Assembly (NCBI GenBank): GCA_026625625.1
Contig: CP113055.1
Coordinates: 2,296,501-2,360,500, forward strand
DNA from: Blastomonas sp. SL216
Lineage (GTDB): Bacteria > Pseudomonadota > Alphaproteobacteria > Sphingomonadales > Sphingomonadaceae
DNA: 64,000 bases
Direction of reading: 5' to 3'
The translations under genes were made by a program, and so were the position numbers. The notes beneath the pieces are model-generated. The model ran no database searches and was not told where the DNA came from. It saw nothing but the letters and a program-made list of their open reading frames with translations. Positions 34,765 through 42,842 of the stretch are shown piece by piece. Position 1 is the first letter of the stretch. The number at the start of each line of letters is the position of its first letter.

Positions 34765-35100
34765 ATGCAGTGGTCCAGTAGCCATCAACAGGGCTGCGTT
34801 GTCGCAAGCCCGGACGGCCGTGTCGACGAGGCCACGGCCGAAGCCTTTACCGAACATCTGGCGAGCAGCGTGGCCCTGGCCGCCGAGTCGCCGGGCAAGA
34901 AGCTGATCGTCGATTTCGGCGGCCTCGATTACATGTCGTCGCGCGGCCTTCGCGCGCTGACACTCGCCAAGCGCCAGGCCGATGCCGCAGGCGTGGCGAT
35001 GGCGCTGGCGCGGCCCAACGAGGTCATGCGCGAAATTCTGGCGATCAGCCGATATGACAAGCTGTTTTCCGTCACCGACACGATCGAGGCGGCAATCTGA
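34765..35100 (+). CDS. STAS domain anti-sigma factor antagonist
   Basis: A 111-residue RsbV/SpoIIAA-like protein. The phospho-site region is 'DFGGLDYMSSRGLRALTLAKRQADAAG', with the conserved Ser in YMSSRGLR. These proteins are phosphorylated by an RsbW kinase and dephosphorylated by a PP2C phosphatase, switching a sigma factor on. The start at 34765 follows AAAGGCGGAAAAC; an ATG at 34747 is possible. The next genes encode a metallo-hydrolase and a PP2C phosphatase, so all three likely form a signalling operon. Confidence 0.88.
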   Translation: MQWSSSHQQGCVVASPDGRVDEATAEAFTEHLASSVALAAESPGKKLIVDFGGLDYMSSRGLRALTLAKRQADAAGVAMALARPNEVMREILAISRYDKLFSVTDTIEAAI

Positions 35101-35144
35101 ACCGCCAGGGGGGCGGGAGCGACAGATACTGAGGGGGGATGGGG

Positions 35145-36119
35145 ATGCTGGTCCGTTTCTGGGGCACTCGCGGGTCGCTACCCGTCGCAGCCACCGCCGC
35201 CATTGTGCAGGACAAGGTCGCCGCCGCGCTCTTGGCCGCATCGGGCCGCAGCTTTGCCGATATCGATGAAGCGCGCCGCTTTGCCCGGGACGAGCTGGAC
35301 TTCGCCACAAGCGGCACCTTTGGCGGCGCCACCACCTGTGTCGAGATAGAGGCCGGCGATCCCGCCAATGGCGACCCCTATATCATCTGCGACATGGGCA
35401 GCGGGCTGCGCGGCTTCGGGCTGGATGCGATGCGCCGCTGCGGCCAGGGCCATGCGCGGGTCTATCATTTCTTCATGTCGCACCTGCACTGGGACCATAT
35501 CATGGGCTTCCCGTTCTTCGTGCCGGCGTTCGACCCAAATGCGCATATCATTATCCATGCAGGCCATGAGGACGCGGAAGAGGCGCTGCGCCGCCAGCAG
35601 GAGGAAATCTCCTTCCCGGTGAAGTTCGAATGGCTGCGCGCCAAGATCGAGTTCCGCACGCTGAAGGCCGGGGAAACCTATCAGATCGGCGCGGTGCAGG
35701 TGGAGCTGATGGAGCAGCACCATTCGCACAGCAGCTTCGGCTATCGCTTCACCGATGCCGAGGGCAAGGTGGTGGTGTTCAGCACCGACAGCGAGCACAA
35801 GATGGACCGGATGGAAGGCGAGGCGGATGTCGAGCAGTTCTTCCGCGAGGCCGATCTGGTCATCTGCGATACCATGTATTCGCTCGCCGACAGCGTCTCG
35901 ATGAAGGAAGACTGGGGCCATTCGAGCAACATCGTGGCGATCGACCTGTGCCATGGCGGGCACGCCAAGCGACTCGCGCTGTTCCATCACGAGCCTGTCT
36001 ATTCCGATGCCGATATCGCCCGGATGCATGCCGAAAGCGTACGTTACGAGGAACTGACCCGCGAGCACGATCCGCTGGAGGTGCTGTGCGCCTATGACGG
36101 CCTCGAAGTCGCGCTCTAG
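35145..36119 (+). CDS. MBL fold metallo-hydrolase (phosphodiesterase-like)
   Basis: A 324-residue metallo-beta-lactamase-fold protein with 'MSHLHWDHIMGFPFF' (HxHxDH at about 113-118), 'EQHHSHSSFGYRF', 'VVVFSTDSEH' and a late 'DWGHSSN' motif. The short 'RFWGTRGSLPV' N-terminus is typical of PhnP/PDE-like members that cut cyclic nucleotides or phosphodiesters. The ATG at 35145 has a good GAGGGGGG site six bases away; the ATG at 35139 overlaps that site. Its 3' end overlaps the PP2C gene by 26 bases. Confidence 0.87.
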   Translation: MLVRFWGTRGSLPVAATAAIVQDKVAAALLAASGRSFADIDEARRFARDELDFATSGTFGGATTCVEIEAGDPANGDPYIICDMGSGLRGFGLDAMRRCGQGHARVYHFFMSHLHWDHIMGFPFFVPAFDPNAHIIIHAGHEDAEEALRRQQEEISFPVKFEWLRAKIEFRTLKAGETYQIGAVQVELMEQHHSHSSFGYRFTDAEGKVVVFSTDSEHKMDRMEGEADVEQFFREADLVICDTMYSLADSVSMKEDWGHSSNIVAIDLCHGGHAKRLALFHHEPVYSDADIARMHAESVRYEELTREHDPLEVLCAYDGLEVAL

Positions 36120-38169
36120 CAAAGGACGCCCCGCCCTGCCGCCGCGCAACCTGTGGTTGGCGGCGCTGGCCGGACTCGCGCTGGCTGCCCTGCTCAGCAT
36201 CGGCCTGAACCCGCGCGCGCACAATGCCGTGTTCGACGGCTGGCAGCGGATTGCCCCGCGTGATCTGGCGCAAAGCCAGGTGCGGGTGGTGGCCATCGGT
36301 GATGAGAGCCTCGACGTCATCGGCAGCTGGCCCTGGCCGCGCCGGGTGCTGGCAACGATGACCCAGCGCATTGCCGAGGGCGGTGCGGCAGCGATCGGCT
36401 TCGATATTCTGTTTGTCGAGCCCGACGCGGTCAGCCCCACCCGCTTCTCGCGCCTCTATGCGCCGGACGATCCCGCGATCCAGGCATGGATCGACGGGCT
36501 GGGCAGCATGGACAGCGAATTTGCCGACGCCATCAGCACCGCGCCGGTGGTGCTGGGCCGCGCGGGCGTGAGCCTGGGCGGTGCGGATCCGGCCAACCTC
36601 ACCCAATGGGCGACGCTCAACGGCACGCCGCCTGCCGCCCTGCCCCGCTATCCACTGGTGCAGAGCAATCTCCAAGCCCTGGAAGCGCGCGCGCCCGGGT
36701 TCGGGATGCTCAACGGAGCGCCCGATGGCGATGGCGTGGTACGCAGCGTGCCGCTGATCATGAAGACCGGCGAAGCGCTGGTCCCCGGGCTGGCGCTGGA
36801 ACTGGTGCGCGTGGCGCTGGAGCAGCGGACGGGCACCGATCCCGAGATCACACTGGCGCCGGGCAGTGTCACCATCGGCCAGCGCAGCATCCCGGTCGAC
36901 GAACAGGGCCGCATGCGCCTGCATTTTGCCGAAATCCCGGCGCGCCATGTCTATTCCGCGATCGAGATCATGTCGCAGGAGTTCGACCTTCGCCAGCTCA
37001 AGGACAAGATCGTCGTCATCTCGCTGACGGCGGAGGGCTCGCCCGATATCGTCGCGACGCCCCTGGGATCGGAAATGTTCGGCGTGCTGGTCCAGGCACA
37101 GGCCGCCGATGCGATCGGCAGGGGCGGGTGGCTGACACGGCCGATCTGGGGCAAGGCGGCGGAATGGGCCGTCGGCGCAGCGCTGGCGATCGTCCTGCTG
37201 TTTCTCTCCACCGGCCAGAGCCGCAGCCGCTGGCTGGTGCTGCTGGGCGCTGCTGCCGGGCTGCCGCTGGTGAGCTTTCTGCTGTTCCGCTTTGGCGACA
37301 TCTTGTTCGACCCCATCCGCCCGCTGCTGCTGGGCAGCGGCAGCGCGCTGGCGGTGTTCGCGGCGCTGTTCACCGAGGCGCGGCGCGAGCGCGCGGTGCT
37401 GCGCGACGCGCAGAACCGCAGCGAAGGCGAGCTGGGCGCGGCGCGCGCGATCCAGCTTGGCATGCTGCCCGATCGCGCCGCACTGGCCAGGCTCGATCCG
37501 CGCATCGACATCGCCGCGCAGCTTGAGGCCGCCAAGTCGGTCGGCGGCGATTTCTACGATATCATCCGGCTCGACCAGGACCGCATCGTCATCCTGATCG
37601 CCGATGTCACCGGCAAGGGCGTGCCCGCCGCGCTGTTCATGGCGCTGTCCAAGGCGCTGTCGCGCAGCGTGCTGCTGCGCAGCCCCGGCGGGCTGGCAGA
37701 AACCGCCGCGATGCTGAACGAGGAGCTGATGCGCGACAGCGGCGATGCGCTGGGCCTCACCATGCTGCTGGGGATCATCGACCTTGCCACCGGACGCGCC
37801 GAATTCGTCAATGCCGGGCACGACAATCCGCTGCGCATCACCACTGACGGCCAGGTGAGCGAGGAGGCGATGGAGGGCGGCCCGCCCTTCTGCATCATGG
37901 ACTATCCCTGGCCGGCCGAGGAGATCGTGCTCAAGCCTGGCGAGGCCTTGGTGCTGATCACCGACGGCGTGACCGAGGCGCAGAATCGGCAGGAGCAGCT
38001 GTTCGGCAATGATCGCACCCGTGCTGCGCTGCTCGCCGATCAGAGCAGCGCCGGCGCGATGGTCGCCAGCCTGCGCGGCGCGGTGCGCGCCTTTGAGGAT
38101 GGCGCGGATGCGAGCGACGACCTTACCGTGGTTGCCTTCCGCTATCTGGGTGCTAATCCGGCCGCGTAA
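36094..38169 (+). CDS. CHASE2 sensor with PP2C (SpoIIE/RsbU) phosphatase domain
   Basis: A 691-residue membrane sensor: membrane helix (about 20-37), extracytoplasmic CHASE2 domain ('VRVVAIGDESLDVIGSWPWPRR', to about 350), two to three membrane helices (about 355-430), a short coiled linker, and a C-terminal PP2C phosphatase. PP2C metal motifs are 'SVGGDFYDI', 'IADVTGKGVPAALFMA', 'VNAGHDNPL' and 'ITDGVTEAQN'. It would dephosphorylate the STAS protein encoded just upstream. The kinase (RsbW-like) is not in the window. The start lies inside the metallo-hydrolase gene. Confidence 0.9.
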   Translation: MTASKSRSSKGRPALPPRNLWLAALAGLALAALLSIGLNPRAHNAVFDGWQRIAPRDLAQSQVRVVAIGDESLDVIGSWPWPRRVLATMTQRIAEGGAAAIGFDILFVEPDAVSPTRFSRLYAPDDPAIQAWIDGLGSMDSEFADAISTAPVVLGRAGVSLGGADPANLTQWATLNGTPPAALPRYPLVQSNLQALEARAPGFGMLNGAPDGDGVVRSVPLIMKTGEALVPGLALELVRVALEQRTGTDPEITLAPGSVTIGQRSIPVDEQGRMRLHFAEIPARHVYSAIEIMSQEFDLRQLKDKIVVISLTAEGSPDIVATPLGSEMFGVLVQAQAADAIGRGGWLTRPIWGKAAEWAVGAALAIVLLFLSTGQSRSRWLVLLGAAAGLPLVSFLLFRFGDILFDPIRPLLLGSGSALAVFAALFTEARRERAVLRDAQNRSEGELGAARAIQLGMLPDRAALARLDPRIDIAAQLEAAKSVGGDFYDIIRLDQDRIVILIADVTGKGVPAALFMALSKALSRSVLLRSPGGLAETAAMLNEELMRDSGDALGLTMLLGIIDLATGRAEFVNAGHDNPLRITTDGQVSEEAMEGGPPFCIMDYPWPAEEIVLKPGEALVLITDGVTEAQNRQEQLFGNDRTRAALLADQSSAGAMVASLRGAVRAFEDGADASDDLTVVAFRYLGANPAA

Positions 38170-38184
38170 CAGGCAGGAGGCCCC

Positions 38185-39057
38185 ATGTCCGACAGTGCAA
38201 GACCCCGGCGCAGCGCGCTGTACATGCCCGCCTCCAACCCGCGCGCGCTGGCCAAGGCACGCAGCCTGCCCGCCGATGTGATCATCCTCGACCTGGAGGA
38301 TGCCGTCGCGCCCGAAGCCAAGGAGGACGCGCGCGCTGCGGCCATTGCGGCAGCGGCAGAGGGCGGCTTTGGTCATCGCGAACTGATCATCCGCATCAAT
38401 GCGCTCGACACGCCCTGGGGCAAGGATGATCTCGCCGCCGTGGCGCATGCCGAAGTGGACGGCGTGCTGGTGCCCAAGGTCATGCGCCCTGCCGACATCA
38501 CTGCCTGCAACGCGGCTTTGGCCGATGCGCCATCACGGCTGAAGCTCTGGGCGATGATCGAGACCTGCGCGGTGGTGCCGCATCTGGATGGGCTTGCGGC
38601 GCTGGGCGGTTCGACCCGGCTTTCTACCTTTGTCATGGGCGTGAACGATCTCGCCAAGGAAATGCGCGCGCGGCTGACACCCGAGCGCACGCCCTTCCTG
38701 CCGATCCTGACGCTCACCGTGGCAGCCGCGCGCGCGCATGGCGTCGCGGTGCTCGACGGGGTGTGCAACGAATTCCGCGATCTTGACGTGTTCGGGGCCG
38801 AAGCGCGCCAGGGGCTGCTGTTCGGTTTTGACGGCAAGACGCTGATTCATCCCGATCAGGTCGCACCCTGCAACGCCATCTTCTCACCCAGCGCGGATGA
38901 ACTCGCCTGGGCCCATGCGGTGATCGCCGCCTTCGCGCTGCCCGAAAATGCCGGCAAGGGCGCGATCCGGGTCGAGGGCAAGATGGCCGAATTGCTGCAC
39001 CTCGAACAGGCGCGGCAGCTGGTGGCGATTGCAGAACGGATCGCGGCAGCGGGCTAG
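38185..39057 (+). CDS. HpcH/HpaI aldolase / CoA ester lyase (CitE-like)
   Basis: A 290-residue TIM-barrel lyase of the citrate-lyase-beta family. It has 'SALYMPASNPRALAKARSLPADVIILDLEDAV' and 'IIRINALDTPWGKDDL', 'GVLVPKVMRPADI', 'MIETCAVVPHLDGLAAL' (metal Glu) and 'GFDGKTLIHPDQV'. The members cleave malyl-, citramalyl- or beta-methylmalyl-CoA. No CitF or CitD is present, so it is not citrate lyase. It follows the PP2C gene by 15 bases and may be cotranscribed by chance. Confidence 0.88.
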   Translation: MSDSARPRRSALYMPASNPRALAKARSLPADVIILDLEDAVAPEAKEDARAAAIAAAAEGGFGHRELIIRINALDTPWGKDDLAAVAHAEVDGVLVPKVMRPADITACNAALADAPSRLKLWAMIETCAVVPHLDGLAALGGSTRLSTFVMGVNDLAKEMRARLTPERTPFLPILTLTVAAARAHGVAVLDGVCNEFRDLDVFGAEARQGLLFGFDGKTLIHPDQVAPCNAIFSPSADELAWAHAVIAAFALPENAGKGAIRVEGKMAELLHLEQARQLVAIAERIAAAG

Positions 39058-39058
39058 C

Positions 39059-39223
39059 TCAAACTGCGCGGTTCTTGCGGCGCAAGTCGCCCTTGCACCG
39101 TTCTGAGCAGGTTTTCACATTGTCCCAGTCGCGCGCCCATTTCTTGCGCCAGGCAAAGGGGCGCCCGCACGCTTCGCAGGTCTTTTCGGGCAGGGTCGAC
39201 TTGGTATAGCGCTTGTCCGGCAT
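39059..39223 (-). CDS. DUF2256 zinc-ribbon protein
   Basis: A 54-residue protein with two Cys pairs, 'CEACGRPFAWRKKW' and 'CSERCKGDLRRKN', in a highly basic chain. This is the DUF2256 pattern; it probably binds zinc and nucleic acid, and its function is unknown. I take the Met at 39223 (MPDKRYTK), the family's usual N-terminus, rather than the longer frame upstream. Confidence 0.85.
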   Translation of the reverse strand: MPDKRYTKSTLPEKTCEACGRPFAWRKKWARDWDNVKTCSERCKGDLRRKNRAV

Positions 39224-39321
39224 TTCGCGGATATGGGCGCGCCTGCACGGGCCTGCCAGAGGCACCGGCAAATTTGCACGCGCCACCTTGCCCGGCGGTG
39301 CGCCCGCGCTATCGTGGGCCC

Positions 39322-40932
39322 ATGCGCACCCTTGCCCTGGCCCTTGCCGCCCTCAGCCCGCTCGCCCTCCCGGCTCCGCTTCTCGCCCAGACCGAAGAGG
39401 TCATGGTGGACGTCGAGGAAAAATCGATCCCCGAACTCGCAACGATGCTGAGCTCAGGCCAGGCCACCAGCGAAGACCTGGTGCAGGCCTATATCAACCG
39501 GATCGCCCGGATCGATGAAGACGATAGCGTTCAGCTCAACAGCGTGATCGCCCTGCTGCCCGACGCTCGGCGCGAGGCGCAGAGGCTCGATGCCGAGCGC
39601 AAGGCCGGAAAGCTGCGGGGGCCGCTCCACGGCATCCCGATCCTGATCAAGGACAATATCGAGGCCAAGGGCTCCATCCCCACCACGGCGGGCTCTACCG
39701 CGTTGCTCGCCAACGTGACTGACCGCGATGCGCCGCTGGTCACCCGGCTGCGCGCGGCGGGCGCGATCATCCTGGGCAAGACCAATCTGTCGCAATGGGC
39801 CAATATCCGCTCGAACGATTCGGTCAGCGGCTGGTCGAGCGTCGGCGGGCTGGTGAAGAACCCCTATGCGCTCGACCGGAACGCCTGCGGTTCGTCCTCG
39901 GGCAGCGGCGCTGCGGCGGCCGCAAGCCTGGCGGCGGCAACGATCGGCACCGAAACGGACGGCTCGATCATCTGCCCCTCGTCGATCAACGGGCTGGTCG
40001 GGTTCAAGCCGACGCTGGGCCTCGTCTCGCGCACCCATTTGATCCCGATCAGCCACAGCCAGGATACTGCAGGGCCGATGGCGCGATCGGTCACCGATGC
40101 CGCTCTGGTGCTGACCGCGCTCGCCGGGTCCGACCCCGCCGACCCGGCAACAGCCGAGGCCGATAGCCGCAAGACCGATTATGCCGCCGATCTATCAGCC
40201 GATTATCTCAAAGGCGTACGCATTGGCGTGCTGATGGACCGGCGCGGCGGCAATGCGAAGGTGCAGGCCGCCTTTGGTGCGGCGCTCGAAAAGCTGAAGG
40301 CAGCGGGCGCGCAGCTGATCGAGATCAAGGACAGCCGCACCGGGCTTGAAGGGCTTGGCGAGGCGGAGTTCAAGGTGCTGATGACCGAGCTCAAGGCCGA
40401 CCTCAACGCCTATCTCGCGAGCACGCCGCCCGAAGTGACGGCGCGGACACTGAAGGACGTCATCGCCTTCAACACCGCGCAGGCCGAAACCGAGCTGGCC
40501 TGGTTCGATCAGTCGCTGTTCGATCTGGCCGAAACCCAGAAGGGGCTCGACGATCCCGAATACAAGGACGCGCTGGCCAAGGCAAAGCGGCTCGCGGGTG
40601 CAGAGGGCATCGACAAGCTGCTGAAAACGCACAACGTGCGCTTCCTCGTCGGCCCCAGCAACGCGCCCGCCTGGGTCAGCGATCTGGTCAATGGCGATCA
40701 CAGCATAGGGCCCAGCCAGAGCCAGCTGCCCGCCGTTGCCGGCTATCCGCACATCACCGTGCCGATGGGCTATGTCGCGGGACTGCCCGTCGGCCTGTCG
40801 ATCATCGGCGGCCAGTGGCAGGACCATGCGGTGATCAAGGCCGGTTTCGCCTTCGAACAGGCGAGCAAGGCGCGGGTCGCACCGACTTACGCCGACAGCG
40901 CCGACGCCAGGGCGGACCCGATCGGGAAGTGA
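39322..40932 (+). CDS. Exported amidase (amidase signature family)
   Basis: A 536-residue amidase with a Sec signal (MRTLALALAALSPLALPAPLLA). The Ser-cisSer-Lys triad is clear: K110 ('GIPILIKDNIEA'), cis-Ser in 'CGSSSGSGAAAA' near 191-193 and nucleophile S215 ('GTETDGSIICP'). It hydrolyses an amide bond in the periplasm, possibly of an aryl or acyl amide; substrate unknown. Similar exported amidases are common in sphingomonads. The start at 39322 removes a 16-residue upstream extension that would spoil the signal peptide. Confidence 0.9.
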   Translation: MRTLALALAALSPLALPAPLLAQTEEVMVDVEEKSIPELATMLSSGQATSEDLVQAYINRIARIDEDDSVQLNSVIALLPDARREAQRLDAERKAGKLRGPLHGIPILIKDNIEAKGSIPTTAGSTALLANVTDRDAPLVTRLRAAGAIILGKTNLSQWANIRSNDSVSGWSSVGGLVKNPYALDRNACGSSSGSGAAAAASLAAATIGTETDGSIICPSSINGLVGFKPTLGLVSRTHLIPISHSQDTAGPMARSVTDAALVLTALAGSDPADPATAEADSRKTDYAADLSADYLKGVRIGVLMDRRGGNAKVQAAFGAALEKLKAAGAQLIEIKDSRTGLEGLGEAEFKVLMTELKADLNAYLASTPPEVTARTLKDVIAFNTAQAETELAWFDQSLFDLAETQKGLDDPEYKDALAKAKRLAGAEGIDKLLKTHNVRFLVGPSNAPAWVSDLVNGDHSIGPSQSQLPAVAGYPHITVPMGYVAGLPVGLSIIGGQWQDHAVIKAGFAFEQASKARVAPTYADSADARADPIGK

Positions 40933-40940
40933 CCGCCAAA

Positions 40941-40970
40941 AATCCTCCCCCAGCTTGCTGGGGGAGGATT
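40941..40970. terminator. Perfect 13-bp-stem hairpin after the amidase gene
   Basis: AATCCTCCCCCAG-CTTG-CTGGGGGAGGATT is a perfect inverted repeat directly after the amidase stop. It also matches the CTCCCCCAGC repeat core seen near 23353. Confidence 0.65.
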
Positions 40971-40984
40971 GGGAAGATCGATTC

Positions 40985-41130
40985 TCCCGCCACGCCTCCT
41001 CTCCCGTCCCCCTGGGGAGGGGTGCCCGAAGGGCGGGGTGGGGTTGCACCCGCACTCAGTATGCTGGCCCACCCGGGCTCAGCTAGCTGAGCCTGCCCCT
41101 CCCGCACGCGTGAGGGGAGAGAGCAGGGAG
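40985..41130. repeat. Mosaic of CCTCTCCC palindromes between amidase and alkaline phosphatase
   Basis: It contains CTCCCGTCCCCCTGGGGAGGGG, GCCCGAAGGGC, GGGTTGCACCC, GGGCTCAGCTAGCTGAGCC and CCCCTCCCGCACGCGTGAGGGG. These resemble the blocks at 6811-7073. No gene is seen. Confidence 0.65.
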
Positions 41131-41184
41131 GAGAGCCTCCCTCCCACCTTGATGGGAAAGGGCTTTGGCGGCGCAATCAGGCGA

Positions 41185-42696
41185 TCACAGCCCCAGGATA
41201 TGCTTGGCTATGTGGTAGATGCTGTGCTGTTCGAGCGTGCCGTGGAAAAGCTGCGCCTGCGGGCCGGCGGCCTTCAGCACCACATCCTCGCCGCCATGCG
41301 TCTCGCCCGAGGTCGGGACGAGCGACTGCTGCAGATAGTTGAGCGCGGCGGTATCCTCTTGCGCCGGGTCGGCGCGCTGTTCGCCCACCTTGGCACCCGG
41401 GCCATTGGCATAGCCGAGCGTGGTATAGGCCTTGCCGTCCTTGGCGGTGATCGGCTCGCCATCTTCGGTGACGCTGGCGAGGCCGAAGATCGAATTGCCG
41501 CGCGGCGGATAGCCCGCAATGGTGAAGACATGGCTATGGTCGGCAGTGACCAGCACCAGCGTCTCGTCCAGATTGACGAGTTCGAGCGCCTTGGCGATCG
41601 CGGCATCGAGCGCGACGGTATCGTCGAGCGCGCGGTGCGCATTGCCGCCATGATGCGCATGGTCGATGCGTCCGCCCTCGACCATCAGCACATAGCCCTG
41701 GTCAGACGTGCCCAGCTTCTTCACCGCCAGCTCGACCATCTCGGCCAGCGAGGGCTCGCCCGCCTTGTCGCCTGCCCGGTCGGCCTCGAACTGCATATGG
41801 CTGGGCTCGAACAGGCCGAGCACCGGCGCACTGTCCGCCGGGTTCAGTGAAGCGAACTGGCTGGCATTCCAGACATACTGGCCCTTGGGGTGCTTTTTCT
41901 TCCATTCGGACACCAGGTCGCGGCCATCCTTGCGTGCACCCTTCTTGTCGGCATATTCGGGGTCCGATTGCGTGTTGGGCATGAACGCGGCACGACCGCC
42001 GCCCATCACCAGCTTCAGCCCCCTGGCGTGCGGCCATTCGATCAGCTGGCGCGCGATATCGCGGCAATTGGCCCCGGCGGGGACTTCGCTGTCCGCCTCC
42101 CAGTTGCGATCGACGCTGTGCGCATAGGTGGAGGCTGGCGTTGCATGCGTGATGCGCGCAGTGGAGATGACGCCCAGCGCCTTGCCTGCGCTTTCGGCCT
42201 GTTCGAACAGCGTCGGCACGTCCTTGCCCGCCGCCGTCTCGCACTTGCCGCGCAGCGCTGCGGGTGCCACCGACAGCATGCCCGACCGGGTCTTGGTGCC
42301 GGTGACCAGTGCGGTTGCGGTTGCAGCGGAATCGGCGACCTGGAAATCGTGGCTATAGGTCTTCACCATCGCCGAATAGGGCAGCGAATCGATGACCGTT
42401 TCGTTCGATTCGCCATCGCGCCCGGCCTTCTGCCCTTCCCAGATGCGCCCGGCGGTCAGCGTGCTGACGCCCATGCCATCGCCGATGAAGATGATGAGGT
42501 TCTTCGCCCGGCCATTGCGCGCCGGCATCGCCAGACGCGCCTGCAACTGAGCCTGGCCCTGGGCAGCATAATCCGCTGCGGTCTGCTCGCCGCGCTCCTT
42601 GTCGGGTGCGGCTTCCTTGGGCGCATTGTGCTGCGCCAAGGCGGGGGCAGCCCACAGGGTGGCCAGGCACAACAGGGTGGCGAGCGGACGGTTCAT
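41185..42696 (-). CDS. Alkaline phosphatase (PhoA family)
   Basis: A 503-residue exported phosphomonoesterase with a signal peptide (MNRPLATLLCLATLWAAPALA). Metal and catalytic residues: D73 in 'IIFIGDGMGVSTL', nucleophile S123 in 'VADSAATATALVTG', 'MVEGGRIDHAHHGGN' and 'TADHSHVFTIAGY'. It scavenges phosphate in the periplasm. The start at 42696 lies 8-9 bases after a GGAGGAGAC site; an ATG at 42714 is inside that region. It is divergent from ppc. Confidence 0.93.
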   Translation of the reverse strand: MNRPLATLLCLATLWAAPALAQHNAPKEAAPDKERGEQTAADYAAQGQAQLQARLAMPARNGRAKNLIIFIGDGMGVSTLTAGRIWEGQKAGRDGESNETVIDSLPYSAMVKTYSHDFQVADSAATATALVTGTKTRSGMLSVAPAALRGKCETAAGKDVPTLFEQAESAGKALGVISTARITHATPASTYAHSVDRNWEADSEVPAGANCRDIARQLIEWPHARGLKLVMGGGRAAFMPNTQSDPEYADKKGARKDGRDLVSEWKKKHPKGQYVWNASQFASLNPADSAPVLGLFEPSHMQFEADRAGDKAGEPSLAEMVELAVKKLGTSDQGYVLMVEGGRIDHAHHGGNAHRALDDTVALDAAIAKALELVNLDETLVLVTADHSHVFTIAGYPPRGNSIFGLASVTEDGEPITAKDGKAYTTLGYANGPGAKVGEQRADPAQEDTAALNYLQQSLVPTSGETHGGEDVVLKAAGPQAQLFHGTLEQHSIYHIAKHILGL

Positions 42697-42842
42697 CTGG
42701 GCAGTCTCCTCCATCTAACTGCGCCGCTCTGTCACGAACGGGTGACAAATTCGAGACTTTTCCCCGCAGCCAGTCTGCAATCGTTTGCACGCCATTGACG
42801 CACAGGCTTGACCGCAGCCATTTTGCATTGCAGCATCGCAGC
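42697..42842. promoter_or_regulatory. Divergent promoter region with 18-bp palindrome
   Basis: The region between the phosphatase and ppc genes contains TGTCACGAACGGGTGACA (42730-42747), a perfect 6+6 inverted repeat, which may be an operator. It is not a clear PhoB box, whose TGTCA half-sites are direct repeats. Confidence 0.4.

Noticed and set aside
35860-38448. A long minus-strand frame opposite the CHASE2-PP2C gene
   Set aside because: It is antisense to a gene with intact PP2C motifs and has low-complexity composition.
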